DNA of 64,000 nt from Saprospiraceae bacterium (GTDB lineage Bacteria; Bacteroidota; Bacteroidia; Chitinophagales; Saprospiraceae). Location: assembly GCA_016715405.1 (NCBI GenBank), contig JADKAE010000024.1, forward strand, positions 22,772-86,771. Direction: 5' to 3'. The translations under genes and the position numbers were made by a program. The notes under the pieces are model-generated. The model saw nothing but the letters and a program-made list of their open reading frames with translations, did not search any database and was not told the DNA's origin. This document shows, piece by piece, positions 53,438-62,055 of the stretch (position 1 is the first letter of the stretch; every line of letters starts with the position of its first letter).

Positions 53438-56400
53438 TTACTCTGTTACCACAATCAATCTAGACAAATATCCCCATTCGCCATCAAGTGCAGGGCGTAA
53501 GCCCCCGCCGGCAGCTTAGATATATCAATAGGACCGGCATCAGCGCCGTCGCGGTTCATTATCTGGCGGCCAAAGGCGTCGTAAATCTCTATGCGGTCCA
53601 GCGCAATAAGACCTGTGCGAATATACAGCAAATTCTTCACCGGATTGGGGAAAATCTCCACTTCCGATGCCCAGGCGGGTTCACTGCTGCCTGAGATTAC
53701 AGTTACGTCCAACGGGGTAGTATTCACCGGCAAAAGCACTTCTGCTTTATTGGTAAGTCTTACACTGTCGATGGCAAAGACCGTATTGAGGCTGCCCGGC
53801 ATAGCAAAAATATCGTCGCGTACCCGCAAATGCAGCGTACCTATCGGCCCGTTGCCGTTGCTGCCTTGCCCCGTCCAGCGGGTCTGTGCCAGGTACATCA
53901 CGCCGGGTTGATCGCCGGGTTTCCACATGGACATCACAATGGCAGGAGGCCCGATCCAACCTCCGGCCCAGCTCACCGACAAACTCGATGGGTCGATGAC
54001 GGCCGGGTCGCAGCTCAGCCGGAATGCTATGCCGTAAACGCCTTGTACAGGGTTGTCGTCATTGCCTAAATAAATGGGCAGGGCGTATTCGCCGCCTTCT
54101 TCCAGATTCTGGACGTCCACATACAAGGGGTTACCTTCCGGCGTCTGTTCTGAAAATTCGAGTGTGGTGAGGTTGCTACCGCCATGGGTAAGCCCCCAGT
54201 TTTGCACAATGGCGACGGTATCGGTGCGATAAACCTGCCCGTTGCCATTGCAGTCGATGTATTTGTAATTGACACCGCTCAGCGGGGTTTCTTCCGCCAG
54301 TTGGCAGCGCCCTGCGCCTCCCAGTTTATGGTGGGATCAATGCGCTCCAGGGCCGTTGGTACCAAATGCCAATCCAATCGGCAAAAATCGTAATGCTCAC
54401 CCGCCCGTCGTTGTTGGCGTCGCCGGGCCAGATGTCGAGCGCTGTAACGGTGATGTAGAATTGTCCTTCGATGCACTCCGAGTTGTCGTTGACATCGCAA
54501 ATGCGCACACACAGGGTGTCAACCCCCACCGATAAACCGGTGAAGTTGATACAGGTCCCGTTGTTGGTGATGGCGTAACCCAATATCGATGGATCGGGTT
54601 CGCAAATGATTTCTGTGAACTCGTATTCCAGAAAATCAAAGGTGGGATCGCAGTACAGCAAGGTATCTCCAACTCCAAATTCGACTATGTATTGCTGGCT
54701 GCATTGTATGAATGCGGGATCTAATTCGGCGGCGAGCGTAATCTGGCAGCCGTTGGCATCGGTGAGCGTTCCGGAATACGAGCCCGGTAATAATCCATCG
54801 AGTACGGCGCTATTGGTAGTAAGCGCTCCCGTAGACCAGGCCACTTCATAGGGCGGGAAAGCGCTGGTGATTGTCCACGCCAATGCCCCATCAGCGGTTT
54901 CAGGACAAGTAGGCCGGGTGGTTTCATCCAACACGGCAACAATGGCCGGCGGGAATATGATCGCCATGTTGGGCGATATGCTACAATTGTTGGCGTCGTA
55001 TATATAAAGGCCCTCCCAGGTCGACAAATCGAAATATACCGTATCGCTGGTCACAGGCGCCTGTGTGATGCCGCCGTCAATAGAATAAGTATAAGGCGCG
55101 CCCGCTCCACCTGCTACCTCGCTGATCACAAATGCAGGCGCCGTATTAAAGCACTGTGCCGGGATTGAGCTGACTACCGCTGTCAGCAGCGCCGGCCCTA
55201 CCTCGAAGTTGTATTGAGCTTCACATTGGTATGCGTCGGTGACCGATACGATATACGAGCCGGGAGAAAGCCCATTGGGGTCTTCGCCGGTGAATCCATT
55301 GCTCCAATGGAAAACATAGGGGCCGTTACCGGCCAGACTTAGGTCGATGGCGCCGTCGTTACTACCGGCACAGGTGGCATCATTGATGTCGGCAGATACC
55401 AACACCGGCGGTGCGCCCACGATAACCTCGAAATCTGCCACGGCCTCGCAGCCCAGTTCGTCAATGGCCTGAAAGGTATATGTGCCGGCCTGGGCCTGTG
55501 TAACGCCGGCTAATTCAACCTGTGGACCGGTAGCTGAAAATCCGCCGGGGCCGCTCCATTGATAAGATTCGAAATTCAAACCTGCGGGCGCCTCCAGCAC
55601 GAGGGTATTGCCCTGGCAAACGGGGCTGTTGGAAAAAGTATTCGAACTCAGATTGTCGTAAGCGCGCACAAAAACGGTCACATTGGCGCTTTGCACACAA
55701 CCTTCTCCGTTTTCGGCTGTGCCGGTATAAGTGGTAGTCACTGCCGGCGAAGCAATCGGATTGGGGCAGTCTACGCAACTCAAGCCTGCGGCCGGGCTCC
55801 AGGTCACCACGCTGTTGATCGCGTCCAGCCACAGGGCGGCTGAACTGCCCACGCATATGGTGGTATCGCCGACTATATCTACCAATAGTCCGCTTTGCAG
55901 CAGCGGAGATCCGCTCACGCTGTGCCCGGTGGCATCGGTGACGATCACTTCGTAGTTGCCGGCACTAAGTCCGGTGAGGTCTTCACCGGTAGAAGTAAAT
56001 CCGCCGGGGCCGCTCCCTGGAAGGTATACGGCGGCGTGCCTCCGCTCACACTGAGTTCTATCGAGCCGTTCACCGGCAGGATGCAGGCGCTTGAATCGGC
56101 GCAAATCGTTATAGCGCGCAGATTGGAGGAGGCATCCTGCGTCATTACGCTGCCGGTTACCTCATCAAAAGAAAACACATTGCCGCCGGCATCAACCACT
56201 TCAATCGACGTAGGTGTTCCTACAATTTCGATGACATCGTTTCCGCCTGATGGGGCTGTAATTTTAAAACAAATAGAAAATAAGACATCGCCGTCGACCA
56301 GCACGGCCCCGTTGAGGGTGGGGTCAAACCAGGATATTGTGAGTCGACCGGGCGGAATGCCCGGCATGCCCTGCACGCCAAAGTTGGCGGCGCTCATGCC

Positions 56401-56643
56401 CGGTAGCTGAAAATTATTGACTGCTATAAAATCGAGCGGCCCTTCGGGATAGGCTATCGACAATTGCATCGAAAGCAAAGAAGGTATATTTTCTACCGTA
56501 AGGTCAATACAAACCGTATCGCCCGGCAAGCCGTGTATATCGCTAAACACTAATGCGCTACAAGCGCCGTTTTGGGAAAATATTACAGCAGGAGATACCG
56601 CGAGGGCACTTGCAAGTAGCCCACACAACCATAGTTGCTTCAT
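53438..56643 (-). CDS. T9SS-secreted cohesin-like / SprB-repeat / dockerin-like giant (frame breaks)
   Basis: Minus strand, ~1068 codons. Signal peptide MKQLWLCGLLASALAVSPAV. An N-terminal cohesin-like domain ('LPGDTVCIDLTVENIPSLLS', 'SFDEVTGSV') covers ~residues 25-190. After a break near 56030 come SprB-like and Ig-like repeats ('GLSAGNYEVIVTDATGHSVS', 'GLSPGSYIVSVTDAYQC', 'GLLPGSYSGTLTDANGC'). A dockerin-like pair follows: 'WPGDANNDGRVS' and, after a break near 54330-54370, 'YIDCNGNGQVYRTDTVAIVQ'. Next is a second cohesin-like domain ('YALPIYLGNDDNPVQGVYGI') and a T9SS sorting domain ('EIFPNPVKNLLYIRTG'). The open frame stops at 53455, but a base loss in GGGG near 53473 restores 'YLSRLIVVTE' ending at TAA 53438. 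Probably a cell-surface adhesin. Confidence 0.87.
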
Positions 56644-56680
56644 AAGGGGAGTACATTTGGTGATGATAAAATTTCGACCG

Positions 56681-56688
56681 CAAATGTA
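56681..56688 (-). promoter_or_regulatory. -7 element TACATTTG of the cohesin/SprB gene
   Basis: The minus strand reads TACATTTG, a full match to TANNTTTG, 38 bases upstream of the ATG at 56643. No TTTG is seen at the expected 19-base spacing. Confidence 0.45.
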
Positions 56689-56732
56689 GTTCTTTTGATG
56701 TTGGATGCTTAATGTTTGATGTCAAAAAAAAA

Positions 56733-56761
56733 CTGTCGCCCCGAAAAGTTCGGAGCGACAG
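56733..56761 (-). terminator. Hairpin with T-run on the minus strand
   Basis: CTGTCGCCCCGAA (56733-56745) pairs with TTCGGAGCGACAG (56749-56761), one mismatch. On the minus strand it is followed by nine T (the A-run at 56724-56732). No minus-strand gene is seen just upstream, so it may block readthrough into the cohesin/SprB promoter. The rest of 56762-57051 holds nothing recognisable. Confidence 0.5.
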
Positions 56762-57051
56762 CTCATGCCGGTTTATAAAATCTTAACTTCAAAGTTCTCT
56801 TTCACCTCACCGGCACAAAAGATTGAACACCCAATTGACCATGATATATTACCTGTTCTTTTTAATTCCCTTTCTTTTACAAAGGTAGACCGGCAGGCAG
56901 ACCTGCGGAGTGAGGAATGTCACACAAAACGGTGATTTTAGTCAGTATGGCACGCCTGATAAAAATCACTTTCCCGGCTGATTGCCGTCACTTGAATCTC
57001 ATAAAAAGCCTGTCATATTTGTACCAATGGCAATGATATGCCAGCTACAAT

Positions 57052-57300
57052 ATGTTCATGATGAATTTACACGTGAAAATATTTGGGGTGGGAAGTTCTT
57101 CCGACAGGGCGATGCGTGAAGGAGTGGAGAAGGCCGCGGAAGAATTAGGCATCGATATAGATATAGAAGATGTCACCGATATCGGCGCCATCATCAAAGA
57201 GGGTGTCCAGGCCATTCCTGCTCTGGCCATCGGCGATCAAATCCTTGTGTACGGCAAAGTGCCCAGCATCGCAGAGCTCAAACGACTGCTCCGCGCATAA
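57052..57300 (+). CDS. Thioredoxin-fold protein lacking the active-site cysteines
   Basis: 82 residues matching the small MTH895-type thioredoxin family (redox-active disulfide protein 2): 'LHVKIFGVGSSSDRAMREGV', 'EELGIDIDIEDVTDIGAIIK', 'GVQAIPALAIGDQILVYGKV', 'PSIAELKRLL'. The cis-Pro ('IPA') is kept, but the usual GxGCxxC is GVGSSSD and there is no cysteine anywhere. It cannot be a dithiol oxidoreductase as encoded. It may act in binding or assembly. The frame is intact, and either the first ATG (57052) or one of the two following Met codons could be the start. Confidence 0.8.
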   Translation: MFMMNLHVKIFGVGSSSDRAMREGVEKAAEELGIDIDIEDVTDIGAIIKEGVQAIPALAIGDQILVYGKVPSIAELKRLLRA

Positions 57301-57474
57301 GGAGAGAGCATAAGATTTTAGTGTGAATCAAGCGGTCAACTCTTTCCCGGCAAGTCCGGCTAAGAGTTGGCCCTTTTTATTTTTAACGCTGTATTAACGG
57401 AGTTTTAGTTTTTCTTTTACACCAAAACACATTTGGCATGTCGTTATAGGGGGGTCATCAAAAAAAACAATAGT

Positions 57475-58071
57475 ATGAAAACATCCTTCTTGCTGATTAT
57501 GCTGGCTGCGGCCGTTACCTTTTCTGCTCCTCTTCAGGCGCAAGTGCGCATCAACCCGAAAGTAGGCGTCAATATTTCGGCGCTCGACACCAAAATACAG
57601 GATATCACTGCAGAAGCCCGCGCAGGCTGGAATGTAGGCGTTGACGTGAGGGCCGGCAAGGGGCTCGTTTTCTTCAATCCCGGCGTACATTACTACAGCT
57701 TTACCGCCCGACTGGTATCCGACGTGGTCGACGAAGGACAACAACTCAAGCCCAGCGAGGAAACGATGATCCAAAGCGTGCGCGTCCCCGTCAATCTCGG
57801 TATTAATATCACCGGCCAGGGCGGCCTGATCGGACTACACCTGAAAGGCGGCGTGACACCCGCTTATGTGATCGGCGTAAAAGAACGCCCCAACTACAAT
57901 TTCGACGTGGAAACACTCAACCGATTTACGATGGGCGCCAATGTAGGCCTCGGCGTGGATATCCTCTTCTTTACGGTTGATGCAAATTATGAAATAGGCC
58001 TCAACGAGTTCTTCAAAGACGCCGCCGGCAAGAATAATATGCTTTCGGTCAATGTGGGGATAAAGTTCTAA
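57475..58071 (+). CDS. PorT-type outer-membrane beta-barrel protein
   Basis: 198 residues from ATG 57475, which gives the signal peptide MKTSFLLIMLAAAVTFSAPLQAQ (the frame is open 14 codons further upstream). The mature protein begins 'VRINPKVGVNISALDTKIQD' and shows alternating strands ('GKGLVFFNPGVHYYSFTARL', 'QSVRVPVNLGINITGQGGLI', 'LHLKGGVTPAYVIGV', 'MGANVGLGVDILFFTVDANY'). It ends in the aromatic 'MLSVNVGIKF', a typical BAM-recognised C-terminal strand. This is the 8-stranded OMP_b-brl_2/PorT fold widespread in Bacteroidota. Some relatives belong to the T9SS, but this one cannot be assigned to a specific role. Confidence 0.88.
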   Translation: MKTSFLLIMLAAAVTFSAPLQAQVRINPKVGVNISALDTKIQDITAEARAGWNVGVDVRAGKGLVFFNPGVHYYSFTARLVSDVVDEGQQLKPSEETMIQSVRVPVNLGINITGQGGLIGLHLKGGVTPAYVIGVKERPNYNFDVETLNRFTMGANVGLGVDILFFTVDANYEIGLNEFFKDAAGKNNMLSVNVGIKF

Positions 58072-58146
58072 TCCAGCAGTCAGCTATTAGCAGTCAGCAG
58101 TCAGTTCCTGGCAGCTGACTGCCGACTGCTGATTGCTGACCGCTAA
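58072..58146. repeat. Hairpin of CAGTCAGC / GCTGACTG words
   Basis: AGCAGTCAGCTATTAGCAGTCAGCAGTCAG pairs with CTGACTGCCGACTGCTGATTGCTGACCGCT. It lies right after the PorT-type gene stop and overlaps the last codons of the converging ABM gene. Same family as 23255 and 28779. Confidence 0.75.
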
Positions 58147-58421
58147 CTTCCTCCACACTCCACGCATGCGGCACATCGGCAAACAATACCTTGGTTTTGG
58201 CCCAGGTAGTTTTGAATAAATCAGAATGGCGATACGCATCCAAAGCTTCGTCGCGCCATATACTATAGGTGAAAAATACGTGCCGCTCCAGCTTCCCCCG
58301 CCACAATTCGAGATGCGTACACCTCAAAATTGCGAATGAACGGGCTGCTCTCTTCGAATATCTCTAAAAACCGCTCGCATTCCTCCGCCCTAAACGTCAA
58401 TTTTACAATGCGTTTGATCAT
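58094..58421 (-). CDS. Antibiotic-biosynthesis monooxygenase (ABM) domain protein (one frame break)
   Basis: Minus strand from ATG 58421: 'MIKRIVKLTFRAEECERFLE', 'IFEESSPFIRNFEG', then after a slip near 58310-58325 'CTHLELWRGKLERHVFFTYS', 'IWRDEALDAYRHSDLFKTTW', 'AKTKVLFADVPHAWSVEEV'. This is the ferredoxin-like ABM/YgiN fold of ~95 residues, found in heme-degrading or quinol monooxygenases; the substrate is unknown. The last ~16 codons (SGQQSAVGSQLPG...) are made of the hairpin repeat at 58072-58146, so the natural C-terminus was probably near 'EEV'. It lies downstream of the SAM-hydrolase gene on the same strand. Confidence 0.82.
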
Positions 58422-58431
58422 GTTTATTAGA

Positions 58432-58457
58432 TAGAGACGCAAAATTTTGCGTCTGTA
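58432..58457. repeat. Palindrome of the TAGAGACGC family
   Basis: AGACGCAAAATTTTGCGTCT (58435-58454) is a perfect 20-bp palindrome inside TAGAGACGC...GCGTCTGTA, just upstream of the ABM start. It is related to 52772-52815 and 60498-60557. Confidence 0.75.
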
Positions 58458-58501
58458 CTCATTAGCAGTTGGGTTTATCGTAATTCGTAATTCGTAATTC
58501 G

Positions 58502-59289
58502 TCATCTCCCCGGAGCATCCCCAGATGAAAAATCGATTTGCACCGAATCCTCCGGCAACAAGCCCATCAGCGTAGCGGCTTTGCCCATATTGACGGCAAT
58601 CTCCAGATATCCCGCCGAATTGAAAAAAACACAACACTTCGCCCACAGGCACGTCGTAGTAATGGCGCGATAACCTGCGAATGGGCTCGTGGCGTTTGAA
58701 ATGCAGCGAAAAGCGCGCTCCTGCCCTACCCTTTCGAATAGATCCGCGTGATATTGACTATCACATTATCGTATTTGTCAATATGTATTACGCTGCCCCT
58801 GATGTGCGAATGCCCGGTGACAGGCTGAAAAGTTATGCGTTTGACCATCTCCTCCACCGGCGTGCCGATCTCGTTAAAAGGATACTCGTTGGCGATATGC
58901 CCCACGGCAGTGGCGTAGACGTCTTTGAGCGGAAAAGCGGGGTGGTCGGTATAATCGAGCTGATAAATATCCTGGGGTTTGCCTTCGAAAACCAGCGAAA
59001 AAAGACCGTTGTCGGGACCTATAAAATAATGACCGTCGTGCCGGATGGCCACAAACCTGGCCTTACCCTCACTGAAATCATTCACGCTCACCACGTGAAT
59101 GGTACCTTTGGGGAAACTCCGCCAGGCGTTGCGAAACAACAAAGCGGCGTGTACGATATCGTAGTTGTTGATTTCGTGGGTAATATCCACCAGATTGAGG
59201 CGCTCGTTTTTGCACAAAATGGCGCCCTTGACCAGGGCCAGATAGTGATCCTGCCTGCCAAAATCGGTTGTCAATGTAACCACTGCCAT
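58502..59289 (-). CDS. S-adenosyl-L-methionine hydrolase (SAM hydroxide adenosyltransferase, DUF62) (frame breaks)
   Basis: Minus strand, ~262 codons. From ATG 59289 come 'MAVVTLTTDFGRQDHYLALV', 'LNLVDITHEINNYDIVHAAL', 'GTIHVVSVNDFSEGKARFVA' and 'GHYFIGPDNGLFSLVFEGKP', the N-terminal Rossmann-like domain of the fluorinase/chlorinase/DUF62 family. Breaks near 58725-58740 and 58625 lead into 'SLHFKRHEPIRRLSRHYYDV', 'PVGEVLCFF' and 'LEIAVNMGKAATLMGLLPED', the C-terminal barrel, ending at TGA 58502-58504. The conserved 'TTDFG...D' and 'DITHEI' fit the water-using hydrolase, which converts SAM to adenosine and methionine, rather than the halogenases. Confidence 0.88.
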
Positions 59290-59377
59290 AAAACGCGTGT
59301 AGTTTGGTGAAAGCGGTGTGCAATTTACTACAAAAAATCAACCTTTGCTAAAAACGACAGTGTAGCGATATATTCGC

Positions 59378-59385
59378 TAACTTTG
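59378..59385 (+). promoter_or_regulatory. Possible -7 element TAACTTTG upstream of phoH
   Basis: TAACTTTG matches TANNTTTG, 138 bases before the inferred phoH start. No -33 TTTG is found at 19-base spacing. The gap 59290-59522 holds nothing else recognisable. Confidence 0.3.
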
Positions 59386-59522
59386 TACGGCGATAATTTA
59401 GCCCGGACGGTTAAAAACATGGGGGCAAAATGAACTATAATCCTCCAATTAGGTATTAATAGTTCAACCAGCGCCGACCGTAGCCGGCCATTGTTTTTTG
59501 TTGATTTAAATCCAATTTACGC

Positions 59523-60501
59523 TTGAGCGAAATTATTTTGAATGTGGAAGGCATCGACCCGTGCAACTGTACGGTGAGAATAACGTCAAGCTCAACCTGT
59601 TGCGCAAAGCTTTCCGGAAATCACGATCACCTCGCGTGGCAATAGCATCAAACTCGCCAGTGAAAAAAAGTATACCCAAATGCCAAGTCAGTTTTGAATC
59701 GATGGTGAGACTGCTCAAAGAGCATTCTGAATTGCCCGTGCAGATGGTGGAAGACCTGCTCAAGGGCGAGAATCCCTTCGAAACACACGTCAGCAGCGAC
59801 GATAGCAAGGTGCTCGTACATGGCGCCGATGGCAAGGTCATCCGCGCTAAAACGCAAAACCAGAAAAAGCTGATCACGGCTTCGGAACAGAACGATATCG
59901 TCTTTGGCGTCGGCCCCGCCGGTACCGGCAAGACCTATACCGCTGTCGCACTAGCTATCAGGGCCCTGCGCAACCGCACGGTGAAAAAGATTATCCTGAC
60001 CCGCCCCGCCGTGGAAGCCGGCGAAAGCCTCGGCTTTTTGCCCGGCGACCTCAAGGAAAAAATCGACCCCTACCTGCGCCCCCTCTACGACGCCCTCGAC
60101 GATACTGATACCCGCCAGCTGGCCCAGTTTATGGCCACCCGCGTCATTGAGATCGCCCCCTGGCATACGTAATGCGCGGACGTACGCTCGATAACGCGTT
60201 TATCATCCTCGACGAGGCACAGAACTGCTCGACGATGCAGATCAAGATGTTTCTGACTCGCCTGGGCCCTTCGGCAAATGTATTATCACGGGCGACTTGT
60301 CGCAGATCGACTGCCCTACCACCAGAAATCAGGACTCCAGCGCTATTAATTTGCTGAAAAAATCGAAGGCATCGCTACGATTTATCTAACCGCCGAAGAC
60401 GTGGTACGCCACCGCCTGGTGAAGGAGATCATAATAGCCTACGAAGCCGCCGACCGCAAATTGCGCGCGAGAAACGGCCCTTCGAAGACGAAGAAGAGTA
60501 G
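59523..60501 (+). CDS. phoH: PhoH-like ATPase (several frame breaks)
   Basis: About 325 codons. An inferred TTG start at 59523 gives 'LSEIILNVEGIDP', joined after a base loss to 'QLYGENNVKLNLLRKAF'; 'PEITITSRGNSIKLASEKK' comes from another frame. Then 'ESMVRLLKEHSELPVQMVED', the Walker A 'FGVGPAGTGKTYTAVALAIR', 'RPAVEAGESLGFLPGDLKEK' and 'DPYLRPLYDALDD' follow. The Walker B 'NAFIILDEAQNCSTMQIKMF' and 'EDVVRHRLVKEIIIAYEAAD' complete the pattern. PhoH-like proteins couple ATPase activity to RNA metabolism. After a last base slip the C-terminus reads 'NGPFEDEEE' and the stop TAG (60499-60501) is part of the inserted palindromic element. Without that slip the frame runs on through the element as '...SRDAMHRVSI'. 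Confidence 0.88.
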
Positions 60502-60557
60502 AGACGCGATGCATCGCGTCTCCATCAGTAGAGACGCGATGCATCGCGTCTCCATCA
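60498..60557. repeat. Two tandem 30-bp palindromic elements (GTAGAGACGCG family) at the phoH stop
   Basis: Identical 30-base units at 60498-60527 and 60528-60557, each GTA followed by the palindrome of GAGACGCGATG and by CATCA. The first unit overlaps the phoH stop codon. It is read through as 'RDAMHRVSI' or, on the minus strand, 'METRCIASL', short peptides that arise wherever this element meets an open frame. Confidence 0.9.
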
Positions 60558-60574
60558 TAGTTAAAAATATAATC

Positions 60575-60780
60575 ATGCAATACCGCATCGAAATAAAACC
60601 CCGGCAAAGAAGAAGCCTCGGCAATTACTGCAATCGTGGCAATCCCTGGGTGTCGTCACGCGTTTTGAACGCATAGAAGACGATGACGACGACGACTCGT
60701 CACCCATAAATGACCAGGATTTCGCCTGTCCCGACAATCTTCTGCCGAACAGGCTAAACTACCGCGACCTGGTCGATTAA
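60575..60780 (+). CDS. Small acidic protein of unknown function (one frame break)
   Basis: ATG 60575 begins 'MQYRIEIKPRQRRSLG'. A base slip near 60602-60625 gives the second part 'LLQSWQSLGVVTRFERIEDD', an Asp-rich run, then 'SSPINDQDFACPDNLLPNRL' and 'NYRDLVD', with stop 60778-60780. About 68 residues, with no signal peptide or known motif. It lies between phoH and aroA on the same strand, with 19 bases to the aroA ATG, and could be cotranscribed. The coding claim rests on the continuous, protein-like second part; the alternative is that it is a relic. Confidence 0.5.
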
Positions 60781-60799
60781 CAGGAGTTCCCGTGACACT

Positions 60800-62046
60800 A
60801 TGACCATCACCCTGACTGCTTCCACTGCGACATCACCGGCGACATCGCCCTGGCCGGCTCAAAAGCATCAGCAACAGAGCTTTGATCATCAGGGCATTGT
60901 GCAATGAAACCTTCCCCATCCACAGACTAGCCGACGCTCGCGATACACAACTACTGGATGCCCTGCTGCAAAGCACCGACGACATCCGCGACGCCTGCCA
61001 CGCCGGGACCACTTTCCGCTTTCCTCACGGCGCATGCCTCGGCCTTCCAGCCCGGCGTACAGACCCTCACCGGCAGCGAGCGCATGTGGCAACGACCCAT
61101 CGGACTGCTCGTAGACGCCCTGCGCCAACTCGGCGCCCAGATCGAGCACCTCGGCAAAGAAGGCTATCCGCCCTGCGCATCGGCGAACCCCGACATACCA
61201 ACGCCCCCGGCCGCTTGTCTATCGCCGCCGATACCAGCAGCCAGTTTATCTCCGCCTTGCTGATGATAGCGCCCACGCTGCCCCAAGGCCTCGAACTGAC
61301 CCTCGAAGGCAATCTCGTGTCGCGACCCTATATCCTCATGACGCTGCGCTTGGAATATTTCGGCGCACAACACACCTGGAAAGACCGGGTAATCCGCGTG
61401 GCGCCGCAGTCCTACGTACCGCAGGGCCGTTTACCGTCGAGGCCATGTCTGGTCGGCGCATCGTATTACTACGCTATCGCCGCCTTGCTTCGGATGGTTG
61501 CGACCTGCACCTCGAAGGCCTGTTTGCCAATAGGCATGCAGGGCGACTCGGTAATTAAAGACATCATGCTCGACCTCGGAGTAGCACTTACTTTTACCGG
61601 GACGGCATTCAACTAACAACCTGGACATCCCCACCGCCGATACCTCGACTGGGATTTCCTCGATTGCCCGACATCGCCCAGACTCTGGCTCGTCTGTGCG
61701 CTACCGATAGCTAGGTTATTTTACCGGTATGGAAACCTTGCATATTAAAGAAACCGACCGCATTGCGGCTTTGCAGGCAGAATTACCCAAGATTTTTTTT
61801 TTTTCCCAAACTCCCCCAGGTTAGCCCCCAACCCCAACCACGACTATTACCTGGTTGACGGCTTGTTGGATATGTCGACCACTCCCTTGTTTCCACACCC
61901 GATGAAGACCACCGCATGGCCATGGCTTTTGCCCTTGCTTAACCCTGCTGGCGCCGATCCAGATTGCGGATCCGGCAGCGGTGGAGAGAAATCATCCGGG
62001 GTTTTGAGGAGATTTGGAGCGGATTGGGTTTGAAGGAGAAAATTAG
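60800..62046 (+). CDS. aroA: 3-phosphoshikimate 1-carboxyvinyltransferase (EPSP synthase), heavily frameshifted
   Basis: About 415 codons with ten or so frame changes. ATG 60800, with AGGAG 13-18 bases upstream. Recognisable pieces in order: 'SKSISNRALIIRALCNETFP' (partly in an alternative frame), 'DARDTQLLDALLQS', 'SERMWQRPIGLLVDALRQLG', 'TNAPGRLSIAADTSSQFISA', 'LLMIAPTLPQGLELTLEGNL', 'VSRPYILMTLRLEYFGAQHT', 'SYYYAIAALL', 'METLHIKETDRIAALQAELP' and 'EDHRMAMAFALL'. The end reads '...PGF' stop 'GDLERIGFEGEN', where a Trp codon appears as TGA. The enzyme makes EPSP in the shikimate pathway. Errors are far denser than in most neighbours, so either local consensus quality is poor or the gene is decaying; loss would make the cell auxotrophic for aromatics. 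Confidence 0.82.
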
Positions 62047-62055
62047 TAAATCACT

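Noticed and set aside
60439..60624. Minus-strand frame with repeated 'METRCIASL'
   Set aside because: Produced by reading the two palindromic 30-bp elements; the plus-strand phoH explains the rest.
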